Shown here one piece after another: positions 23,121 to 30,378 of a DNA stretch of 64,000 bases; within the stretch, counting starts at the first letter, position 1; each line of letters starts with the position of its first letter. The position numbers and the translations under genes were made by a program. A model generated the notes under the pieces. That model saw only the letters and a list, made by a program, of their open reading frames with translations, did not search any database and was not told the origin of the DNA. Source of the DNA: an uncultured Bacilli bacterium (GTDB taxonomy: Bacteria > Bacillota_I > Bacilli_A > RF39 > UBA660); assembly GCA_910589375.1 (NCBI GenBank), contig CAJUTK010000001.1:558001-622000 (forward strand). The letters run 5' to 3'.

Positions 23121-25442
23121 ATGAATAAAAATCAGTTGCCAGTAATTGTCTTAAATGACCTAATTTTGCTTCCGAATAACGAACTCCGTTTAGAGGTAGA
23201 CTATAGTTTGGGTAATCAAATCATGAAAGCCTTAGAATTGATAGGAGAAGATCGCGTTTTTGTGGTAACTAAGAGCGATCCTTTAGAAGAAACTAATGAA
23301 CTTAAGGATATGCCAGCTATTGGTACTTTAGCTATGATTGCTAGTAAGTTAGAACTTCCAAATAAAAAAATTCGCATTATCCTAAAAGGACTATCGAGAG
23401 CAGTATGTTATGATTATAGTTATACATTTTCTAAAGTAATCCAAGGAGAAGTATCTGTACTAGAAGAGAATAATGTAGAATTAGAACTTAATATTGCTGT
23501 TAGTAGAAAATTAAAAAAGGAACTAGATAGTTATATTAAAATGGTTCCAACAATTAGTAACAGTGTAATTGCTCGCATTGATAGTGCGACTAACATAAGT
23601 GAGATTACAGATATAATTGTTCATTATTTATCATTATCTGTAACGCGAAAAAGAGAGTATTTAGAGTGTTCAAATCCGTTAAAAAGAACTGAGATGTTAT
23701 TAGAAGATATCTATCAAGAAGAGGCTTTAGCGGAAATAGAAAAAAGAATTGATAGTAAAGTAAAAAATACGTTAGAAAATTCTCAAAAAGATTATTTATT
23801 GCGTGAAAAGATTAAATTAATTCAAGAAGAATTAGGGGAATTATCTCCACAAGAAAAAGATATTCATGATTTACGTAAAGCATTAGAGAAGTTAGAATGC
23901 TCTAATGAAGTTCATGAGAAAATAGAGTTTGAAATCAGTCGATATGAAGCTTTATCTCCATCTTCTCCTGAGATAGGAATTACTAGAAATTATATTGATT
24001 GTTTACTTCATTTACCATGGAATAAGACGACAAAAGATAGGGAAGATTTCACACAAGTAAGAAAAAGCTTAGATGCTTCTCACTATGGACTGGAAAATGT
24101 AAAAAATAGGATTATTGAGTATTTAGCAGTAAAAAAATATAGTAAAAATTTATCTGGCCCAATTATTTGTTTAGTAGGACCCCCAGGGACTGGAAAGACT
24201 ACTTTAATTCAAAGTATAGCTAAGAGTATCCAAAGAAACTTCGTAAAGATTTCTGTTGGTGGTGTAGATGATGAAGCAGAAATTATTGGTCATAGAAAAT
24301 CATATTTAGGAGCTAGTCCAGGTAGAATCATTGAAGGAATGAAAAAGGCACAAAGCAATAATCCTGTTTTCTTAATTGATGAAATAGATAAAATGTCAAA
24401 GGGAATTAAAGGAGATCCTGCTAGTGCTCTATTAGAAGTATTGGACATTGAACAAAATAGAACATTCAGAGATAACTATTTAGAACTAGAATATGACTTA
24501 TCACAAGTTATGTTTATGTTAACAGCGAATTCTATTGATAATATTCCAATTCCTTTATTAGATCGTTTAGAAGTAGTAGATATTTCAGGATATACAGAAT
24601 ATGAGAAAAAAGATATTGCTAAAAAATATCTAATTCCCAAATTGTGTAAGAGTCATGGATTAAAATACATTAAAATATATGATCAGGTAATCTTAGATAT
24701 TATTAGATATTATACGAAGGAATCTGGGGTAAGAGAATTAGAAAGACAAATTTCTAAAATTATTAGGAAGATTGTAACTTCTTTTGTAATAGAGAAAAAG
24801 ACAACTAGAGTTACTCTTACAGTAGATAATATGGAAGACTATTTAGGAAGAAGAAGATTTGGTTCTCCAAAGCCACGTCTTGAAAAACAAGTTGGTGTAG
24901 TGAGCGCTCTTTCTTATACTCCTTACGGTGGAGAAGTTTTACCAATTGAAGTAAGTTACTATAAAGGTGATGGGCAATTAATTTTAACAGGTTCATTAGG
25001 AGATACAATGAAAGAGAGTGCTCTTTTAGCTCTTAGCTATATTAAGGCAAATTATCAAAAATTTGGAATAGATTATCAAAAATTATGTGATAACGATATT
25101 CATATTCATATACCTGCAGGAGCTGTTTCTAAAGATGGTCCTAGTGCTGGAGTGACTTTAGTGACGTCTTTAATTAGCGCTTTTGCAAATATTTCTATGA
25201 ATCATAAAATAGCAATGACTGGTGAAATTACCTTAAGGGGAAATATATTACCAGTTGGGGGATTGAGAGAAAAGTGCTTAGGGGCTGCTCAAAATCATAT
25301 TGAGAAAATATTTATTCCTAGTGAAAATATGCAAGAAATATCAGAGTTACCACAGGAAATAAGAAATCAGTTAGAATTTATTTCAGTTAGTAATTATATG
25401 GAAATATTTGATTATATTCAGAAAGATTTAGTAGAAAATTAA
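23121..25442 (+). CDS. lon: ATP-dependent protease Lon
   Basis: The order is an N-terminal substrate domain (LPVIVLNDLILLPNNELRLE), an AAA+ module with Walker A GPPGTGKTT and Walker B VFLIDEIDKM, and a serine-lysine protease domain with catalytic serine in KDGPSAGVT. The enzyme degrades misfolded and regulatory proteins. ATG 23121 follows CCGGAGGTGAGGTC. The longer frame from TTG 23064 would read through the promoter. The product has 774 residues, normal for Lon. No CIRCE is seen upstream. Confidence 0.97.
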   Translation: MNKNQLPVIVLNDLILLPNNELRLEVDYSLGNQIMKALELIGEDRVFVVTKSDPLEETNELKDMPAIGTLAMIASKLELPNKKIRIILKGLSRAVCYDYSYTFSKVIQGEVSVLEENNVELELNIAVSRKLKKELDSYIKMVPTISNSVIARIDSATNISEITDIIVHYLSLSVTRKREYLECSNPLKRTEMLLEDIYQEEALAEIEKRIDSKVKNTLENSQKDYLLREKIKLIQEELGELSPQEKDIHDLRKALEKLECSNEVHEKIEFEISRYEALSPSSPEIGITRNYIDCLLHLPWNKTTKDREDFTQVRKSLDASHYGLENVKNRIIEYLAVKKYSKNLSGPIICLVGPPGTGKTTLIQSIAKSIQRNFVKISVGGVDDEAEIIGHRKSYLGASPGRIIEGMKKAQSNNPVFLIDEIDKMSKGIKGDPASALLEVLDIEQNRTFRDNYLELEYDLSQVMFMLTANSIDNIPIPLLDRLEVVDISGYTEYEKKDIAKKYLIPKLCKSHGLKYIKIYDQVILDIIRYYTKESGVRELERQISKIIRKIVTSFVIEKKTTRVTLTVDNMEDYLGRRRFGSPKPRLEKQVGVVSALSYTPYGGEVLPIEVSYYKGDGQLILTGSLGDTMKESALLALSYIKANYQKFGIDYQKLCDNDIHIHIPAGAVSKDGPSAGVTLVTSLISAFANISMNHKIAMTGEITLRGNILPVGGLREKCLGAAQNHIEKIFIPSENMQEISELPQEIRNQLEFISVSNYMEIFDYIQKDLVEN

Positions 25443-25453
25443 GAGGTGATAAC

Positions 25454-26248
25454 ATGCCAGCTATTAGTGAGACGTATAGTACACTTTTATATTTAAAATT
25501 TTTACAGGCATTGCTTGTTTGTGATGATTTAAATTCTTTTTTAGAAGAAGCAGATGAATTAGGAATTGATTATAAATCATTTCCTTTGTTAGAAATGTCT
25601 AGAGAAATTGTAGGGGCTTATACAACAGAACATTCTCTGCCTCATACTATAGAAAAAAATGTAGTTAATTTTATTTCTATTCATCGTTCTGTAGCGCAAG
25701 AAAAAATTGGCGAGGAAAAAAGTAAGAGAATAGAACTATGTAATCAAGTTATTACTTCTGTAAATCAGTCACGAGGAAAAAAAGAATATCCTTTTTATCC
25801 AGCTCTTATTAACCATTTATATCATGGAATAATTTCTAATATTTGGAATCATTATTTGCACGCTAATAACCCAGAGGCGATGACAACTTTGCTTGATTCT
25901 TATATTAGCTTAGAATATTATGTTCTTTATAGTCATGCAGAATTATTAAGTGATCAAGAATTTATGGCTTTTGGATGTAATTTTCTTTTAAATGGAGCTT
26001 ATTTAGAATCTATTGAGTTTTTGTTAGATGAAATTCCAGAATTGGAAAATGATCCAGTATTTATTCGAAGAATAAGAAAAATTTTAACGGAAAATGAAAA
26101 TCTTTTGAGTGAAGCGCAAGGAAAAACTGTAGCAGAAAGTGAAAGCTATTTAGAGGAAGATGATCAACAATATATTAAAGATAAATATCTTTGGAAATTA
26201 CAAAGAAAGGTTAAGAAGAGAATAAATCGTTTACAAAAGGATTCATAG
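25454..26248 (+). CDS. Helical protein downstream of lon, unknown function
   Basis: This 264-residue, mostly helical cytosolic protein has no signal or membrane segment. It has central helices around HYLHANNPEAMTTLLDSYISLEYYVLYSHAELLSDQEF and a basic C-terminus (WKLQRKVKKRINRLQKDS). The gene begins 12 bases after lon behind AAGAGGTGATAAC, so it is probably co-transcribed. No family recognised. A lon-linked adaptor is conceivable but unsupported. Confidence 0.65.
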   Translation: MPAISETYSTLLYLKFLQALLVCDDLNSFLEEADELGIDYKSFPLLEMSREIVGAYTTEHSLPHTIEKNVVNFISIHRSVAQEKIGEEKSKRIELCNQVITSVNQSRGKKEYPFYPALINHLYHGIISNIWNHYLHANNPEAMTTLLDSYISLEYYVLYSHAELLSDQEFMAFGCNFLLNGAYLESIEFLLDEIPELENDPVFIRRIRKILTENENLLSEAQGKTVAESESYLEEDDQQYIKDKYLWKLQRKVKKRINRLQKDS

Positions 26249-26260
26249 AATCCTTTTTTC
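26235..26260 (+). terminator. Intrinsic terminator of lon operon
   Basis: AAAAGGATTC pairs with GAATCCTTTT around an ATA loop; the stem is 10 bp and a T run follows. Confidence 0.85.
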
Positions 26261-26291
26261 TTGCATATTTTTTACTGATAGGAGAGATAAT

Positions 26292-26975
26292 ATGCAAAAG
26301 ATAATTCCTTTTAAAAAAGAGATGGTATTTCAAAATACTATTGATGAAATTACTAGTATTTCTATGGATCACCATTTATCAAGAGAAGATTATACTATTA
26401 AGGGAAATTTTATAGTGGAAGGTGAATATGCTTATTCCAATAAAAAAGATAAATTTTCTTTTGAAATACCATACTCAGGTACTTTAGAGGAAAATTATGA
26501 AGTAGAAAATGCTATATTGGATATAGATGATTTTTATTATGAAATAGTAGGCCCTAATAAAGTGTCTATTCATATAGATATTTTAGTAGATAAATTATCA
26601 GAGAAGCCACTTTTAGAAGAAGTGATAGAGGATATTCCTATGTTAGATGAGGAATTTGTAAAGGAGGATAGAACTGTGGAGGAAAAAGAAGTGGAAGTAG
26701 AACAAGTAAAGGAAGAAAGACTGCCAGAAGTAGCAAGTGAAAGTGAAGAGGAAAGTGAAACTGAGAGAGTAGAGAATGTAGTACAAGTATTTTCAAATAC
26801 TGATTCCATGGAAGAGTCATATATGACTTATAGAGTTTATATCGTTAGAGAGGGAGATACTGTTGGCTCTATTTTAGAAAAATATCAGATTACCGAAGAT
26901 AGTCTTAGAAAATATAATGTCATTAATGAATTAACTCTTGGAGAAAAGTTAATTATTCCAAATGAAAAAAATTAA
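26292..26975 (+). CDS. SpoVID-like spore coat assembly protein (SPOCS plus LysM)
   Basis: The N-terminal 100 residues (IIPFKKEMVFQNTIDEITSISMDH, then YTIKGNFIVEGEY and FSFEIPYSGTLEE) match the SpoVID/SPOCS beta domain that localises coat proteins. A long acidic linker follows, then a C-terminal LysM domain (YRVYIVREGDTVGSILEKYQITEDSLRKYNVI). This is the SpoVID architecture, though shorter than the Bacillus protein. The next gene is a YsxE/CotS-like kinase, the same neighbour as in Bacillus. That context makes the call strong. Start behind AGGAGAGATAAT. Confidence 0.85.
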   Translation: MQKIIPFKKEMVFQNTIDEITSISMDHHLSREDYTIKGNFIVEGEYAYSNKKDKFSFEIPYSGTLEENYEVENAILDIDDFYYEIVGPNKVSIHIDILVDKLSEKPLLEEVIEDIPMLDEEFVKEDRTVEEKEVEVEQVKEERLPEVASESEEESETERVENVVQVFSNTDSMEESYMTYRVYIVREGDTVGSILEKYQITEDSLRKYNVINELTLGEKLIIPNEKN

Positions 26976-27828
26976 TGAATTATTAAGGAACTTAGAAATA
27001 AAGCCAATTCATTATGAAAAAAATGGAAAAGCAACAATAGTAACTACTAAGAACGGTAAATATGTAGTAAAGAAAAATCCCGATCCTATATATAATTATT
27101 TGAATCAAAGAACTTTTGAGTACTATCCAAATATTAGAATTATAGGAGATTATGAAGTGGCAGAATATTTAGAGGAGCCAATTATTCCAGATGATCAGAA
27201 AATCTTAGATATGGCTTCTTTAATAGCCTTATTACATGTTAAAACTACTCATTATAAACCAATAGAGGAGTATGGATATCAAGATATTTACGAAACAATA
27301 AAAGGAAATTTAGAATATTTAAAAAAACAATATGATGATAAGATGGATAAAGTAGAATCAGAAATTTTTATGAGTCCAAGTTCGTATTTATTAGCTAGAC
27401 ATATTACAGCTATTTATAATATGCTAAAATTTTGTAATGATGGAATTGAAAAATGGTATAAAAAAGTAAAAGAAGAAAAAAAGATTCGATTAGTAATTTT
27501 ACATAATAATCTATCATTAGATCATTTTTTTGGGAATAAGTTAATTAGTTGGAATAAGGCAAAGATAGGACCACCTATCTTTGATCTTTATAAATTCTAT
27601 AAGAAAACCTATACTCCTTTTGTTTGGGAAGAAGTAATGAAAAAATATTTAGCGAATTATCCTTTAAAAGAAGAGGAATTAGAATTATTCTATATTATGA
27701 TTAGTATTCCATCTCCTTTAGAATTGCATGATACAGAATATCAAAATGTTAAATTTATTCATGAAGAATTAGATTATATGAACAAAACAAATCATTTTAT
27801 TGAACAAATGAAAAAAACAAGCAGTTAG
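26962..27828 (+). CDS. YsxE/CotS-family kinase-like spore protein
   Basis: A 288-residue protein with the aminoglycoside-phosphotransferase-like fold of CotS/YsxE. It has an N-lobe with KYVVKKNPDP, then ASLIALLHVKTTHY. The catalytic-loop region is VILHNNLSLDHFFG, where HNNLSLDH replaces the usual HxDxxxxN, and the following segment is SWNKAKIGPPIFDLYKFYK. The weak catalytic loop suggests an inactive or specialised kinase. It overlaps the SpoVID-like gene by 14 bases, keeping the Bacillus spoVID-ysxE order. Confidence 0.8.
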   Translation: MKKINELLRNLEIKPIHYEKNGKATIVTTKNGKYVVKKNPDPIYNYLNQRTFEYYPNIRIIGDYEVAEYLEEPIIPDDQKILDMASLIALLHVKTTHYKPIEEYGYQDIYETIKGNLEYLKKQYDDKMDKVESEIFMSPSSYLLARHITAIYNMLKFCNDGIEKWYKKVKEEKKIRLVILHNNLSLDHFFGNKLISWNKAKIGPPIFDLYKFYKKTYTPFVWEEVMKKYLANYPLKEEELELFYIMISIPSPLELHDTEYQNVKFIHEELDYMNKTNHFIEQMKKTSS

Positions 27829-27835
27829 CTTGTTT
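27815..27835 (-). terminator. Terminator of the minus-strand small membrane gene
   Basis: AAACAAGC and GCTTGTTT form an 8-bp stem with a 5-nt loop. Only the minus strand has a following T run (seven T), so it terminates the small gene at 27834-28004. It also lies at the end of the ysxE-like gene. Confidence 0.75.
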
Positions 27836-28004
27836 ACCAAAAGATGCGAAAAATAGATAAGAAAATACAAAGACTAAATAAAAATAGTAGAAAGATATTA
27901 AATCTAGTGATAAAGAAGAATGTAATAAGCAGTTGGTAAAATAATAGAATGGAGCATATCATGAACCAAATATACCAACAACCTCTTTTTCTCCACCAAT
28001 TCAT
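27834..28004 (-). CDS. Small two-helix membrane protein (56 residues)
   Basis: Minus-strand frame from ATG (28004-28002) to TAA (27836-27834). It encodes a tryptophan-rich start (MNWWRKRGCWYIW) followed by two hydrophobic segments (about 12-32 and 38-54) and ends in RIFW. The ATG follows AGGTGGTAAT, this genome's usual ribosome site. The stop codon runs into a terminator with a T run in the same direction. Ribosome site, hydrophobic coding content and terminator together argue that it is real. It is convergent with the ysxE-like gene. Function unknown; a sporulation membrane peptide is possible from its neighbours. Confidence 0.7.
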   Translation of the reverse strand: MNWWRKRGCWYIWFMICSILLFYQLLITFFFITRFNIFLLFLFSLCIFLSIFRIFW

Positions 28005-28045
28005 ATTACCACCTATATTAGTATATAAATAAAAAATTAATTTGT

Positions 28046-28078
28046 GATTATAAAACGCCTATTTATAATCCTTTTTTT
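28046..28078 (+). terminator. Plus-strand terminator upstream of yabG
   Basis: GATTATAAA pairs with TTTATAATC around a 7-nt loop, followed by CTTTTTTTG. It is the first good plus-strand terminator after the ysxE-like gene. Read-through transcript up to here would be antisense to the whole small gene at 27834-28004. Confidence 0.75.
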
Positions 28079-28125
28079 GTCATTTCTGTAAGCATTAAAG
28101 AATATAATATATTAGGTGATGAATC

Positions 28126-28905
28126 ATGAATATTGGGGATTTGGTAACTAGAAATTCTTATGATAATGATTTAATTTTTCGTATTATTGATATTGAAAGT
28201 GATATTTATTATTTAAAGGGAATCAATGTAAGACTATATGCTGATAGCTCGGCAGATGATTTAGTTTCCTATGATGGAGAGTTAGATATTGAAGAAGAGG
28301 CAGTTTTTCAAGAAAGAATTAAAGATAGGACAGATATAGAAAGAGATGAATATTTTTACTTACCAGGAAAAGTGTTGCACATAGATGGGGATAAAGAATA
28401 TTTAAATAGATGTTTAAAGTTCTATGAGGATATGAATATTGCTTCTCTTGGAGTAATAGAAAAAGAAGAAGATGTTCCAAGTAAAATATACTCTTTGTTA
28501 GAAAAGTATAACCCAAATATTTTAGTAATTACAGGTCATGATGCTTATTATAAAAGAAAAGGGAATGTAGGTGATTTAGATGCCTATAAAAATAGTAAAA
28601 ACTTCGTAGAAGCTGTTATGGAAGCTAGAAAATATGAATCTAGTCATGAAAAATTAGTCATCATTGCTGGAGCTTGTCAATCTAATTATGAGGAATTAAT
28701 TAAAGCAGGTGCTAATTTCGCATCTTCTCCAAAGAGAGTAAATATTCACGCCTTAGATCCTGCTATAGTAGCAGTTAAAATGAGTTTATCTGATATTAAT
28801 AAAGATATTGATTTAAAAAGCATTATTGAAAGTACAAAGTATGGTGCGAATGGTATAGGGGGAATTATTACGAAAGGGACGATGTACATGGGGTATCCAA
28901 GATGA
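28126..28905 (+). CDS. yabG: Sporulation-specific protease YabG
   Basis: The sequence matches YabG throughout: GDLVTRNSYDNDLIFRIIDI at the start, PGKVLHIDGDKEYLNRCL, LVITGHDAYY, VIIAGACQSNYEELIKAGANFASSPKRVNIHALDP and GIGGIITKGT near the end. YabG processes spore coat proteins during late sporulation. The conserved His of TGHDA and Cys of GACQS are present, as expected of an active cysteine protease. It overlaps the downstream veg-like gene by ATGA, the Bacillus order. Start behind TTAGGTGATGAATC. Confidence 0.93.
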   Translation: MNIGDLVTRNSYDNDLIFRIIDIESDIYYLKGINVRLYADSSADDLVSYDGELDIEEEAVFQERIKDRTDIERDEYFYLPGKVLHIDGDKEYLNRCLKFYEDMNIASLGVIEKEEDVPSKIYSLLEKYNPNILVITGHDAYYKRKGNVGDLDAYKNSKNFVEAVMEARKYESSHEKLVIIAGACQSNYEELIKAGANFASSPKRVNIHALDPAIVAVKMSLSDINKDIDLKSIIESTKYGANGIGGIITKGTMYMGYPR

Positions 28906-29117
28906 ATGCAAAATTTATAAAAACGAAATTAGAGCCATATGTTGGAAAATTCATAAAAATACAATATAGTTTAGGAAGAAATAAATATGAAAAATATAGT
29001 GGAAAAATTACTCAGTTGTTTCCAAATGTTTTTTTGTTTGAAGAAGAAAACGGAAATGTAAAATGTTTTTCTTATAGTGATATCCTAACAAAGACAATTC
29101 GGTTAGGTATTAATTGA
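28902..29117 (+). CDS. veg: Veg family protein
   Basis: A 71-residue small beta-rich protein. It has the Veg pattern: a conserved G at the first strand (YVGKFIKIQYSLGRNKYEKYSGKI), then FPNVFLFEEENGNVKCFSYSDILTKTIRL, with the SYSDILT signature. Veg affects biofilm gene control and germination in Bacillus, where the gene also follows yabG. It overlaps yabG by four bases. The tmRNA promoter begins inside its last codons. Confidence 0.88.
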   Translation: MNAKFIKTKLEPYVGKFIKIQYSLGRNKYEKYSGKITQLFPNVFLFEEENGNVKCFSYSDILTKTIRLGIN

Positions 29118-29142
29118 TTTTTAGGGTTAGGTATGATATAAT
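29114..29142 (+). promoter_or_regulatory. Promoter of ssrA
   Basis: TTGATT (29114-29119), a 17-bp spacer and TATAAT (29137-29142) lie 12 bases before the tmRNA 5' end. Confidence 0.85.
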
Positions 29143-29153
29143 CACTTATACAT

Positions 29154-29497
29154 GGGGGCGTCTAGTTTCGACGGATTAGTTGGTGCTTAGGCTGCAAGTC
29201 GGAGGTGCACGTTACGTACAACAAAAAAATAACTGGAAACAGTAGAAATCAATTAGCTTTCGCTTAATTTAAGAAGGCTGCTTCACCTTTATTTTTCCTA
29301 CAGAATAAAGAGTGGGGCTCATTGTATGTAGGATATATAATTATGATGATTATAAGTAATTATGAATTTTTATAATCTTACTTAAAAAGGGTTGTTAGGT
29401 ACCAACTTTTTAAGGACATAAAACTATCTAACTAAACTTGTAGATGTTTAAGAGTTGGCTTTTTCGGACATGGGTGCAAACCCCATCGCCTCCACCA
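29154..29497 (+). ncRNA. ssrA: Transfer-messenger RNA (tmRNA)
   Basis: The 5' end GGGGGCG pairs with CGCCTCC at the 3' end (29487-29493), which continues into encoded ACCA. The T arm (GGGTGCAAACCCC) and the 5' GTCTAGTTTCGACGG are classic tmRNA. The tag frame ends with codons for N-Q-L-A-F-A before TAA (stop at 29265-29267), close to the degradation tags of Mollicutes-related Bacilli. Several pseudoknot-like pairings fill the middle. It rescues stalled ribosomes with SmpB. Confidence 0.96.
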
Positions 29498-29508
29498 TGA
29501 AGTGTATT

Positions 29509-29537
29509 AATCCTTATTTTATAAGGATTTTTTATTT
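29509..29537 (+). terminator. Terminator of ssrA
   Basis: AATCCTTAT pairs with ATAAGGATT around TTT and is followed by a T run. Confidence 0.85.
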
Positions 29538-29583
29538 ACATTAATAAATCATAATGTTATAATTTTTATAGAAGGATGATATT

Positions 29584-30345
29584 TTGATTTTATTAACAGC
29601 ACCACCTAGAACAGGAAAGTCTACTGCTATAAAAAAAATTGTAAATATGTTGGGGCCTAAAAATTGTGGCGGTTTTTATACAGAAGAAATTAGAGAAGAT
29701 GGAGAACATGTTGGCTTTAGGATAAATTCTTTAAATGGGGAAGTAGGAATTTTGGCGCATGTGTCTTTGGTAAGTAATTATAAAATTAGTAGATATGGTG
29801 TAGATTTATCTTGCTTTGAGCAAATTTGTTTAAATGAGTTGAAAAGGGCAGTATCCTCACCACAGATTAAATATATCATCATTGATGAAATAGGTCCTAT
29901 GCAATTATTTTCTGAAGAATATAAAAGTTTGTTGTTAAATATTTTATCCATTGATAAGCCTGTAATAGGTACTGTTTTTTATGATAGTTATGAATGGCTT
30001 GATGAATTTAAAAAAAGGAAAGATATAAAATTAATTGAGATAAATGAAGGAAATAGAGATTTATTACCTATTGAAATCATTAATTCTATTGTCAATCATG
30101 ATGTAGAATTTCAAAAAAAGATAAAGAAGGCTAAGGGATACATGATGCAGCCAGAAAGATTTTCTTATGATGGCAATAGAGTAACTATACATTCCGAACA
30201 TGGTATTAGAACTGTAGTAGTAGGCACAGATAATCGATATTCTTGTGATTGTGAATATTATCAAAAGGCTGGTACCTGTAGCCATATTATTGCTACTATT
30301 ATGAATAGTTCTATGCCAGAGCAAAAGTTAAAAATAAAAAAATGA
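29584..30345 (+). CDS. THEP1-like NTPase fused to a SWIM zinc finger
   Basis: Residues 1-165 are a nucleoside-triphosphatase of the THEP1/NTPase_1 type: Walker A in APPRTGKSTA, then KNCGGFYTEEIREDGEHVGFRI, and Walker B in YIIIDEIGPMQLFS. The C-terminal 60 residues hold a SWIM finger with C221-x-C223, C232-x-H234 (YSCDCEYYQKAGTCSHIIATIM). SWIM fingers bind nucleic acid or protein. I know of no standard fusion of these two. The start is TTG 29584 behind GAAGGATGATAT, with no upstream in-frame ATG. Confidence 0.8.
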   Translation: MILLTAPPRTGKSTAIKKIVNMLGPKNCGGFYTEEIREDGEHVGFRINSLNGEVGILAHVSLVSNYKISRYGVDLSCFEQICLNELKRAVSSPQIKYIIIDEIGPMQLFSEEYKSLLLNILSIDKPVIGTVFYDSYEWLDEFKKRKDIKLIEINEGNRDLLPIEIINSIVNHDVEFQKKIKKAKGYMMQPERFSYDGNRVTIHSEHGIRTVVVGTDNRYSCDCEYYQKAGTCSHIIATIMNSSMPEQKLKIKK

Positions 30346-30351
30346 TAAAAG

Positions 30352-30378
30352 AAAAAATACGTGTTTTACGTATTTTTT
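30352..30378. terminator. Bidirectional terminator between convergent genes
   Basis: AAAAAATACGT and ACGTATTTTTT form an 11-bp stem around GTTTT, with T runs on both strands. Confidence 0.85.

Noticed and set aside
26570..26820. Minus-strand serine- and leucine-rich frames opposite the SpoVID-like gene
   Set aside because: They mirror the acidic linker codons of the real gene and lack ribosome sites.
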